The notes: generated from the sequence alone by a model not told the origin. Numbered from the stretch's first letter, positions 1-5,070 are shown. The stretch is DNA of 5,107 bases from Patescibacteria group bacterium AH-259-L07 (GCA_027718005.1 JALLOP010000093.1:1-5107); one strand, 5' to 3'. A program made the numbers and translations.

Positions 1-2
1 CT

Positions 3-467
3 CAAACTAAAGTAATAGTGTATAAATATGGTGAGTTTTTCCCTGCAGAATTATCTCCGTTTGCATACAATGAAACCATTGCTCAAGAATATTTTCCCTT
101 AACTAAAGGGCAGGCAATAAAACAAGGCTATACATGGAGAGATCCAGAAAAAAGAGACTATGAAATTACCATTAAATCACAAGATTTACCTGATCATATT
201 AAAGGGGTAACGGATGATATTTTAGATCAAGTTATTAGCTGCCAACATCAAGGTAAATGTAATGAGAAGTGTACGACAGCGTTTAAAATTATCCCTGACG
301 AGTTGCAGTTTTACAAAAAAATGAACTTACCCCTACCCCGACTCTGCCCTAACTGTCGTCATTATCAACGGCTAAAAATAATCACTGTCCCAACGAATTT
401 GAAACAACGTATGCCCCTGAGCGAAAAGAAATTGTGTACTGTGAAGCATGCTACCAGCAAGAGATAG
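3..467 (+). CDS. Zinc-ribbon/Cys-rich family protein, first tandem paralogue: 5'-partial, 3' end frameshifted
   Basis: This is the C-terminal part of a large cysteine-rich protein whose start lies outside the window. The frame is open to the left edge (Q-T-K-V-I before VYKYGEFF), so the GTG at 18 is an internal Val codon and not a start. It matches the C-terminal third of the gene at 482: the FFPAELSPFAYNET block, PEKRDYEITIK, then a zinc ribbon with Cys codons at 258 and 270 (C-x3-C) and at 345 and 354 (C-x2-C), plus an extra Cys at 240. By hand alignment there are about 20 differences over roughly 118 residues. After RLK (codons to 377) the match stops, and the last 29 residues to the TAG at 465-467 are out of frame with the family. 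The gene is therefore either a decaying copy or carries an indel in the A5 run at 374-378. No function is known to me. Confidence 0.75.
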   Translation, partial: QTKVIVYKYGEFFPAELSPFAYNETIAQEYFPLTKGQAIKQGYTWRDPEKRDYEITIKSQDLPDHIKGVTDDILDQVISCQHQGKCNEKCTTAFKIIPDELQFYKKMNLPLPRLCPNCRHYQRLKIITVPTNLKQRMPLSEKKLCTVKHATSKR

Positions 468-472
468 TGTAA
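383..472 (+). pseudogene. Relic of the original C-terminal tail of the first paralogue, now in the -1 frame
   Basis: Read in the frame of position 383, this stretch encodes HCPNEFETTYAPERKE followed by IVYCEACYQQEIV and a TAA at 470-472. That matches the end of the next gene (HCPNEFETSYSPERKE, then IVYCEKCYQQEVV), so it is the true family terminus. It is reached from the upstream frame only by a -1 shift, or by one extra A in the A5 run at 374-378. Compared with the second gene, the 105 nt at 2162-2266 are replaced here by 5 nt. This removes the LWHRKCQC part of the last zinc ribbon. Even if the frame were restored, the first cysteine knuckle of that ribbon would be missing. Confidence 0.8.
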
Positions 473-481
473 GTAAATTAT

Positions 482-2356
482 ATGAGGCAACAAACAAAAA
501 AATGTCAGAACTGTTCTCAGGATTTTAAAATCGAATCTGAGGATTTTGATTTTTATGAGAAAGTCAAGGTTCCAGCACCAACCTTTTGTCCTGAGTGCAG
601 ACGCAGAAGAAGAACAGTATTTAGAAGTGAAATGTCATTATATTGGAGAGATTGCAACCTTTGTGGCAATAAGGAACTTTCAATGTTCTCAAGGGATAAG
701 CCTTATAAGGTTTATTGTCAAAAGTGTTGGTGGTCTGATAAATGGAATCCATTGGAGTGCGGGCGCGATTATGATTTTAATAAGCCATTTTTTGAGCAAT
801 TTAAAGTGTTATCGCTTGTCGTACCTCAGCCAAGTTTAATGGGAGATTATTTAAACTTGGAGAATAGTGAGTACACCAATCAGGTTGATCACTTGAAAAA
901 TTGTTATCTTGTTTTTAATTCTGCGTATAATGAGAACTGCTACTATTGTCATTCTATCAATCGCAGCAAAGAGGTATTTGATTCAATGTATTTGGATAAA
1001 TGTGAACTTGACTACGAGTGTTTTCGTTGCCAGCAGTGTTATAACTCGATACGGTTGAGTCATTGTCGAAACTGCATCGACTCTTATTTTTTAAGAGACT
1101 GTGTTAATTGTCAGAATTGTATTGGTTGTTTTGGTTTACGTAGTAAACAGTATCATATTTTCAATCAGCCATATTCTAAAGAAGAATATTGGAAAAAGCT
1201 CGGTGAATTTAATCTAGGGAGTTATAGAGGTTTTACTGATTTGTATAAACAATTTGTCAATTTTATATCTCAATTTCCTCGCCGTTCTCTATATCAACGG
1301 TTAACCAACAATATCACGGGAAATTACATTTATGAATCTCGCTATTGTCAGCACTGCTTTTCCGTAATAGGCGTTGAGAGGGGGAGGTATGTTGAATTAA
1401 TGGAAACTCCACCGGTCAAAGATGTGATGGATTATACCATTTGGGGAGATAAAGCAGAGCTGATTTATGAATGTGAAACATGTGGAGATGGCGTAAGCAA
1501 CTTATTCTTTTGCCGTAACTCTTGGCAGGCTCGTGATATGAGGTATGCGTGGAATTGTCATAATACAGCGTATATTTTTGGCTCCATTGGTTTTCGCAAC
1601 AAACAGTACTGTATTTTAAATAAGCAATATAGTAAAGAGGAGTATGGAAAATTAGTGCCCAAGATAATCCAGCATATGAATGAGATGCCATACAAAGATA
1701 AAAAAGGAAGAGTGTATAAATATGGCGAATTTTTTCCTCCAGAGCTCTCACCCTTTGGCTACAACGAAACCATTGCGCAGGAATACTTTCCTTTAACAAA
1801 ACAACAAGCTCGTGAACAAGGTTATGCATGGAAAGATCCAGAAAAGCGAGATTATGAGGTTACCATAAAGCCAGAAGATTTATCAGACCATATTAAAGAT
1901 ATTAATGATGATATCCTTAAGCAGGTCATTGGTTGTGCTCATGCTACGCAATCGCAGATTAACGCAGATAAAGATAATACGCAGATTAACGCAGATAATC
2001 AGCGAAAATCCGCGTCCGATCCGCGTACATCCGCGCCTGGATGTAATGAGCAATGTACCACTGCGTTTAAAATTATTCCTGATGAACTTCGGTTCTGTAA
2101 AAAAATGAATTTTCCTTTATCTCGACTTTGCCCCAATTGTCGCCATTACCAGCGACTTAAACAGCGTAATCCGTTAAAGCTCTGGCATAGAAAATGTCAA
2201 TGTACAGGAGAAAAATCAGACAATGATGTATACAAAAATACTATTAAACATTTTCACGGCGCAGAGCATTGCCCTAATGAGTTTGAGACATCATATTCTC
2301 CAGAGCGAAAAGAAATCGTTTATTGCGAAAAGTGCTACCAACAAGAAGTCGTGTGA
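482..2356 (+). CDS. Full-length zinc-ribbon/Cys-rich family protein, second tandem paralogue, with in-frame repeat insertion
   Basis: A 624-residue protein with about 40 Cys, no signal peptide and no membrane segment, so probably cytoplasmic. Ribbon A is C8/C11...C36/C39 and resembles the treble-clef 'probable zinc-binding' type (FYEKVKVPAPTFCPECR). Ribbon B is C58/C61...C79/C82. A Cys-rich centre (about 115-390) holds two related modules, CIGCFGLRSKQY...YSKEEY (213-236) and GSIGFRNKQY...YSKEEY (367-388). The block FFPPELSPFGYNET follows (from about 417), then ribbon A' (C521/C525...C550/C553) and a longer ribbon B' (C572-x-C574, C597, C615/C618). Residues 489-518 or so come from an inserted DNA repeat that the other paralogues lack. 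Position 539 is Cys where the first paralogue has Tyr. The ATG at 482 is supported because the third paralogue begins with the same M-x-QQTKKCQNC. No Shine-Dalgarno is visible. The gene begins 9 nt after the old stop of the first paralogue, which suggests co-transcription. Binding of Zn is inferred; biological function is unknown to me. Confidence 0.9.
   Translation: MRQQTKKCQNCSQDFKIESEDFDFYEKVKVPAPTFCPECRRRRRTVFRSEMSLYWRDCNLCGNKELSMFSRDKPYKVYCQKCWWSDKWNPLECGRDYDFNKPFFEQFKVLSLVVPQPSLMGDYLNLENSEYTNQVDHLKNCYLVFNSAYNENCYYCHSINRSKEVFDSMYLDKCELDYECFRCQQCYNSIRLSHCRNCIDSYFLRDCVNCQNCIGCFGLRSKQYHIFNQPYSKEEYWKKLGEFNLGSYRGFTDLYKQFVNFISQFPRRSLYQRLTNNITGNYIYESRYCQHCFSVIGVERGRYVELMETPPVKDVMDYTIWGDKAELIYECETCGDGVSNLFFCRNSWQARDMRYAWNCHNTAYIFGSIGFRNKQYCILNKQYSKEEYGKLVPKIIQHMNEMPYKDKKGRVYKYGEFFPPELSPFGYNETIAQEYFPLTKQQAREQGYAWKDPEKRDYEVTIKPEDLSDHIKDINDDILKQVIGCAHATQSQINADKDNTQINADNQRKSASDPRTSAPGCNEQCTTAFKIIPDELRFCKKMNFPLSRLCPNCRHYQRLKQRNPLKLWHRKCQCTGEKSDNDVYKNTIKHFHGAEHCPNEFETSYSPERKEIVYCEKCYQQEVV
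1945..2036 (+). repeat. CGCAGATTAACGCAGAT-type repeat inserted in frame within the second paralogue
   Basis: The 19-mer CGCAGATTAACGCAGATAA occurs twice (1953-1971 and 1980-1998), 27 bp apart. It is followed by three copies of ATCCGCG (from 2008, 2019 and 2029). Relative to the first paralogue, which has five residues between the equivalent cysteines, this gene has 35 between C485 and C521. The net gain is 30 residues, or 90 bp, with no stop and no frameshift. The peptide is low-complexity and hydrophilic (SQINADKDNTQINADNQRK). Repeats with CGCAGAT and its complement ATCTGCG are, from memory, scattered through many environmental bacterial genomes. The exact insertion boundaries are uncertain by several bases. 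Confidence 0.85.
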
Positions 2357-2360
2357 AAAA

Positions 2361-2389
2361 CCTCTCACCCAGTTTTGCTGGGTGAGGGG
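2361..2389 (+). repeat. Hairpin element copy 1 with duplicated gene tail on its right
   Basis: The arms are CCTCTCACCCAG (2361-2372) and CTGGGTGAGGGG (2378-2389), with loop TTTTG. This gives 12 pairs including one G-T wobble. The hairpin begins 4 nt after the TGA of the second paralogue. On the + strand no T-run follows, so it is not a classic terminator in that direction. On the - strand it would be followed by TTTTT (complement of the A5 at 2356-2360). The gene's last six codons (2339-2356, QQEVV-stop) reappear at 2391-2408 as QSEVV-stop, 14 of 18 bases identical. The hairpin may mark a transcript 3' end, stabilise mRNA, or be a small palindromic insertion; the sequence does not decide. Confidence 0.8.
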
Positions 2390-2439
2390 TCAAAGCGAAG
2401 TCGTATGAAAACAGAAACAAAAACGTGTCTCGCCTTTGT

Positions 2440-2502
2440 TAAAACTTCGGCCTTTGGCTCGACAAAGTCGGCCTACGGCAAGACGAAGTCGGCGGGTAAA
2501 GC
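2440..2502 (+). repeat. Three imperfect 21-bp tandem repeats in the spacer before the third paralogue
   Basis: The cores TCGGCCTTTGGC (2447), TCGGCCTACGGC (2468) and TCGGCGGGTAAA (2489) recur every 21 bp. The third is degenerate. The array also contains inverted pairs: ACTTCG (2444-2449) with CGAAGT (2484-2489), CTTTG (2452-2456) with CAAAG (2463-2467), and GCC-TAC-GGC at 2471-2479. The transcript could therefore fold. Together with the hairpin at 2361-2389 it fills most of the 158-bp gap between the second and third paralogues. No convincing promoter or ribosome binding site is seen in this gap. Confidence 0.7.
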
Positions 2503-2514
2503 AAAATTGTAATC

Positions 2515-4188
2515 ATGGATCAACAAACTAAAAAATGTCAGAACTGCAAACAACAGTTCACGATTGAACCGGACGATTTTGATTTTTACAAAAAAATGGG
2601 CGTGCCAGCACCAGGCCTTTGTCCAGATTGCCGCATGAAACGAAAATTGGTATGGCGCAACGAACGAACCTTTTATAACCGGATCTGCGATATGTGCGGA
2701 AAATCTATTATTACGATATATCACCCTCGCTATCCTGCGCCAGTATATTGTTTTAATTGTTGGATTTCAGACAAGTGGGATCCGCATTCGTATGGGGCCG
2801 GGTATGATCTCTCACGGCCATTTTTTGAACAATTTGCCAAACTACTTAAACGAGTCCCCAAAATGGCAACCTATATTGGTACAGGAGAAGGCGCTCCCAA
2901 TGTTAATAGTGAATATATTAATTTTGCCGGGGGTAATAAAAATTGCTACTTAGTGTTTAGTTCTGCACAAAATGAAGATTGCAGCTACTCGCGGGGGCTT
3001 CGAAAGTCAAAAGATGTTGTCGATATGTATTTTTCTCACATGGCGGAGTACTGTTATGAAGGAATAAATGTGAATAATAGCAATAACGTAGTATGGTCAC
3101 AAACTATATATGATTCGCTTGATTCATTGTTTTGCTTGAATTGTGTGGGGGTACAGAACTGTTTTGGGTGCGTAAATCTTTTGCATAAAAAGTATCATTT
3201 CTTTAATGAGCCGCTGAAAAAGGATGAATACGAGAAGCGGGTACAAGAAATTAAAGGAAGCTATCAAAAAATGAAGACATGGCAAAAGAAATTTGAACAG
3301 TTTTCACGCACTCTTCCTCGAAGAGAAAATAATAATAAAAGGTCGGTTAACAGTAGCGGGGAATATATTTTTGAATCTAAAAATTGCCAATCATGCTTTG
3401 AGGTGTTTAATTCCGAAGATTGTAAATATGTATTTTCTATAAAGGTACAAAAGGATAGCTATGATATGGTTGGGAGAGGGCTTAATGCTGAGCTTTTTTT
3501 AGAAACCGTTGCGTCAGGGCATGGAGGGTCTCGTGTGATTGGTTCATGGGCAGCAGAGGGATCACATAATATTGAATATTCATATGATGTTCGCTCGTGT
3601 GAATATTGTATTGGTTGTGTTGGCCTGCGACATGGAAAATATAGTATTTTAAATAAACAGTATTCAAAAGAAGAATATGAAAAGATTAGAGATCGCATTA
3701 TTGAGGAATTAAAAAAACACAATTATTATGGGTTGTATTTCCCGCCCGAGCTTTCTCCCTGGGCATATAATGAAACCCTTGCCCATGAGAGCTATCCGTT
3801 ATCCAAAAAAGAGGCGAGAGCGCACGGTTTTCGCTGGGAAGATGATATTCCTCGAACGCGTGGCAAGGAGACGCTGAAATCAGAAGATCTCCCAGACCAT
3901 ATCAATGATGTAGCTGATACTATTGGTAATGAGACCCTTGCATGTATTGAATGTGGTTATAATTATCGTTTAATCCCTTCTGAGCTTGCATTTTATAAAA
4001 GGATGATATTGCCAATTCCGCGTAAATGCTTTAATTGTCGTTATCTTGATCGCTTGCGCCGTCGCGGACCATTCACGTTATATGCGCGTACGTGTGATAA
4101 GTGTGGTAAGGCCATTCAAACCACGTATGCCCCTGAACGAAAAGAGATCGTGTACTGCGAAGCCTGCTACAAACAAGAAGTTGTGTGA
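2515..4188 (+). CDS. Zinc-ribbon/Cys-rich family protein, third tandem paralogue, intact
   Basis: A 557-residue protein with 29 Cys and no signal peptide or membrane segment. Ribbon A is C8/C11...C36/C39 and ribbon B is C58/C61...C79/C82. The centre has two modules, NCFGCVNLLHKKYHFFN (215-231) and YCIGCVGLRHGKYSILN with YSKEEY (364-388), separated by a charged stretch around 240-270 (KMKTWQKKFEQFSRTLPRR). The FPPELSPWAYNETLAHE block leads to ribbon A' (C477/C480...C505/C508) and ribbon B' (C527/C530...C548/C551). All eight Cys spacings of the N- and C-terminal pairs are identical. Ribbon B' is the short C-x2-C form, unlike the longer one of the second paralogue. The ATG at 2515 is supported by alignment with that gene's start; it follows a TAA (2510-2512) and has no visible Shine-Dalgarno. 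Zinc binding is strongly implied by the cysteines. The role, perhaps nucleic-acid or protein binding, is a guess; I know no characterised member. Confidence 0.92.
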   Translation: MDQQTKKCQNCKQQFTIEPDDFDFYKKMGVPAPGLCPDCRMKRKLVWRNERTFYNRICDMCGKSIITIYHPRYPAPVYCFNCWISDKWDPHSYGAGYDLSRPFFEQFAKLLKRVPKMATYIGTGEGAPNVNSEYINFAGGNKNCYLVFSSAQNEDCSYSRGLRKSKDVVDMYFSHMAEYCYEGINVNNSNNVVWSQTIYDSLDSLFCLNCVGVQNCFGCVNLLHKKYHFFNEPLKKDEYEKRVQEIKGSYQKMKTWQKKFEQFSRTLPRRENNNKRSVNSSGEYIFESKNCQSCFEVFNSEDCKYVFSIKVQKDSYDMVGRGLNAELFLETVASGHGGSRVIGSWAAEGSHNIEYSYDVRSCEYCIGCVGLRHGKYSILNKQYSKEEYEKIRDRIIEELKKHNYYGLYFPPELSPWAYNETLAHESYPLSKKEARAHGFRWEDDIPRTRGKETLKSEDLPDHINDVADTIGNETLACIECGYNYRLIPSELAFYKRMILPIPRKCFNCRYLDRLRRRGPFTLYARTCDKCGKAIQTTYAPERKEIVYCEACYKQEVV

Positions 4189-4192
4189 AAAA

Positions 4193-4221
4193 CCCCTCAC
4201 CCAGTTTTGCTGGGTGAGGGG
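4193..4221 (+). repeat. Hairpin element copy 2 with duplicated gene tail on its right
   Basis: A perfect 12-bp stem, CCCCTCACCCAG (4193-4204) with CTGGGTGAGGGG (4210-4221), and loop TTTTG. It differs from copy 1 by a single base and starts 4 nt after the TGA of the third paralogue, the same distance as copy 1. As there, the last six codons of the gene (4171-4188, KQEVV-stop) recur to the right at 4223-4240 as QQEVV-stop with 14 of 18 bases the same. The offset between the two tails is 52 bp at both loci. There is no T-run on the + side but an A5 on the left, so terminator geometry exists only for the - strand. Read-through into the HEPN gene on the + strand is plausible. Confidence 0.82.
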
Positions 4222-4232
4222 TCAACAAGAGG

Positions 4233-4261
4233 TTGTATAAATTTAAAAAATTTGGTATTAT
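4233..4261 (+). promoter_or_regulatory. Weak candidate promoter for the HEPN-MNT pair
   Basis: TTGTAT (4233-4238) and TATTAT (4256-4261) are 17 bp apart in an AT-rich stretch. The -10 matches TATAAT at five of six bases, but the -35 matches TTGACA only at its first three. A start about seven bases downstream would fall almost at the HEPN ATG (4270), giving a nearly leaderless mRNA, which fits the absence of a Shine-Dalgarno. AT-rich sequence produces such matches by chance, so this is tentative. Confidence 0.2.
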
Positions 4262-4269
4262 TAACTTAT

Positions 4270-4671
4270 ATGACTCAAATTAATTATCGCAAACTAATAG
4301 CATATTGGAAGGATTTATCTAATTATGATATTAAGACGGCAGAGCATATGTTTAAGACGGGGCGATGGCCATATTGTCTTTTTATGTGCCATTTATCTAT
4401 AGAGAAAATATTAAAAGCTTTGGTAGTTAAATCGTTTAAAAGACACGCGCCCCACACTCATAATTTAGTTGATTTAGCAAAGCAGACCAAGATTACGTTT
4501 TCTAATGAGCAAAAGGATTTATTAGCTGATCTTACCGAGTTTAATTTAGAAGCACGATACCCTGAGTGGCAAAAAGAGTTTTACAAAAAGGCAACCAAGA
4601 CATATACTACAAAATATTTTAATCAATCAATAAAGTTACAAAAATGGCTCAAAAATTACCTCAGAAAATAA
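4270..4671 (+). CDS. HEPN domain protein (toxin-type partner of the MNT nucleotidyltransferase)
   Basis: A 133-residue, mostly helical protein of the HEPN family (PF05168-like). Recognisable parts are the N-terminal YWKDLSNYDIKTAEHMFKTGRWPYCLFMCHLSIEK helices, ALVVKSFKRHAPHTHNLVDL (50-69), and LEARYPE (93-99). R58-x5-H64 formally fits the R-x4-6-H motif of HEPN RNases. The Tyr that follows the His in HepT (H-x-Y) is absent (H64-N65-L66). In characterised HEPN/MNT pairs the HEPN protein is an RNA-cleaving toxin that the nucleotidyltransferase neutralises by AMPylation; activity here is inferred. I chose the ATG at 4270 because MTQINYRKL begins the domain. An upstream in-frame TTG at 4207 lies inside the hairpin and would add an unlikely leader. 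The 3' end overlaps the MNT gene by 28 nt, which points to translational coupling. Confidence 0.85.
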   Translation: MTQINYRKLIAYWKDLSNYDIKTAEHMFKTGRWPYCLFMCHLSIEKILKALVVKSFKRHAPHTHNLVDLAKQTKITFSNEQKDLLADLTEFNLEARYPEWQKEFYKKATKTYTTKYFNQSIKLQKWLKNYLRK

Positions 4672-4973
4672 ATAAGGCAATTAAAGAATATATTGAAGTT
4701 TTAAAAAAAGATATTCCCATTCAAAAAGTCATTATTTATGGTTCGTATGCTAAGGGCAAGGGAAGAAAGGGAAGTGATATTGATTTAGTAATCGTATCAG
4801 ATAAATTTGGAAAAAGTCCCCAAGAAGAGGGGAAGTATTTGTTTAGAAAATTATGGGACATTGAAAATGCCAAGATAGAGCCCATAGGGTATTCTCCAAA
4901 AGATTTTCAAACCTCTAGTCCTTCGCCCTTACTTTATGAAATTAGAAAGTATGGTAAGGAGATAAAAGTGTAG
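4644..4973 (+). CDS. MNT-type minimal nucleotidyltransferase (antitoxin-type partner of HEPN)
   Basis: A 109-residue protein, a normal length for minimal nucleotidyltransferases of the DNA polymerase beta superfamily. The signature is G33-S34-x10-D45-I-D47 (GSYAKGKGRKGSDIDLVIVS). The likely third metal-binding acid is E79 in AKIEPIGYSPKDF. The C-terminus LYEIRKYGKEI is also typical. Such proteins transfer AMP to the partner HEPN protein in known antitoxin systems, for example MntA acting on HepT. Both catalytic Asp residues are present, so the enzyme should be active. The start at 4644 lies inside the last 28 nt of the HEPN gene; no Shine-Dalgarno is obvious, so reinitiation or coupling is likely. 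The order HEPN then MNT is common. A link to the zinc-ribbon genes upstream is not shown by sequence beyond adjacency. Confidence 0.9.
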   Translation: MAQKLPQKINKAIKEYIEVLKKDIPIQKVIIYGSYAKGKGRKGSDIDLVIVSDKFGKSPQEEGKYLFRKLWDIENAKIEPIGYSPKDFQTSSPSPLLYEIRKYGKEIKV

Positions 4974-5025
4974 GCAGAAGAAAGTATACAAAGACATGGG
5001 TCAAATGATATTCTGTCAAAATTGT

Positions 5026-5061
5026 CCGCCCGAGGCGGGTCAGCCTTGGGCTGATAACCCG
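5026..5061 (+). other. Two overlapping stem-loops downstream of the MNT gene
   Basis: CCGCC (5026-5030) pairs with GGCGG (5034-5038) over loop CGA. CGGG (5036-5039) plus TCAGCC (5040-5045) pair with GGCTGA (5049-5054) plus CCCG (5058-5061) over loop TTG, with TAA bulged. The two helices share bases 5036-5038 and so exclude one another in full form. Similar GC-rich CCGCC/GGCGG spacers are, from memory, common between genes in Parcubacteria. The spacer 4974-5025 before it shows nothing I can assign. Confidence 0.5.
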
Positions 5062-5070
5062 TGGGTGAAA

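Noticed and set aside
546..839. 97-codon + strand frame inside the second paralogue
   Set aside because: It is an out-of-frame shadow of the ribbon A and B coding region, with no conserved match in the third paralogue.
1416..1829. 137-codon open frame on the - strand
   Set aside because: It lies wholly inside the second zinc-ribbon gene, whose frame is supported by conserved cysteines and paralogues; the antisense peptide has no recognisable domain.
1953..2036. Possible CRISPR-like array (repeated 19-mers)
   Set aside because: There are only two copies with an 8-bp gap inside a coding frame, and no uniform spacers; it is a short dispersed-type repeat.
2193..2356. TGA as a sense codon (alternative genetic code)
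   Set aside because: There is no in-frame TGA in 624- and 557-codon genes, and family-matching C-termini end exactly at TGA, so the standard bacterial code fits.
4046..4240. + strand frame of 64 codons ending QQEVV after hairpin 2
   Set aside because: Its body is an out-of-frame reading of the third gene's C-terminus. Only its end is meaningful, as the duplicated tail described in the findings.
4207..4269. Upstream TTG start extending the HEPN protein by 21 residues
   Set aside because: The start lies within the loop and arm of the hairpin and the added residues read through the duplicated tail; the HEPN domain begins at the ATG at 4270.
4974..5040. Possible - strand promoter from TTGACA (complement near 5013-5018)
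   Set aside because: No acceptable -10 lies 16-18 bp away, and no - strand gene follows.
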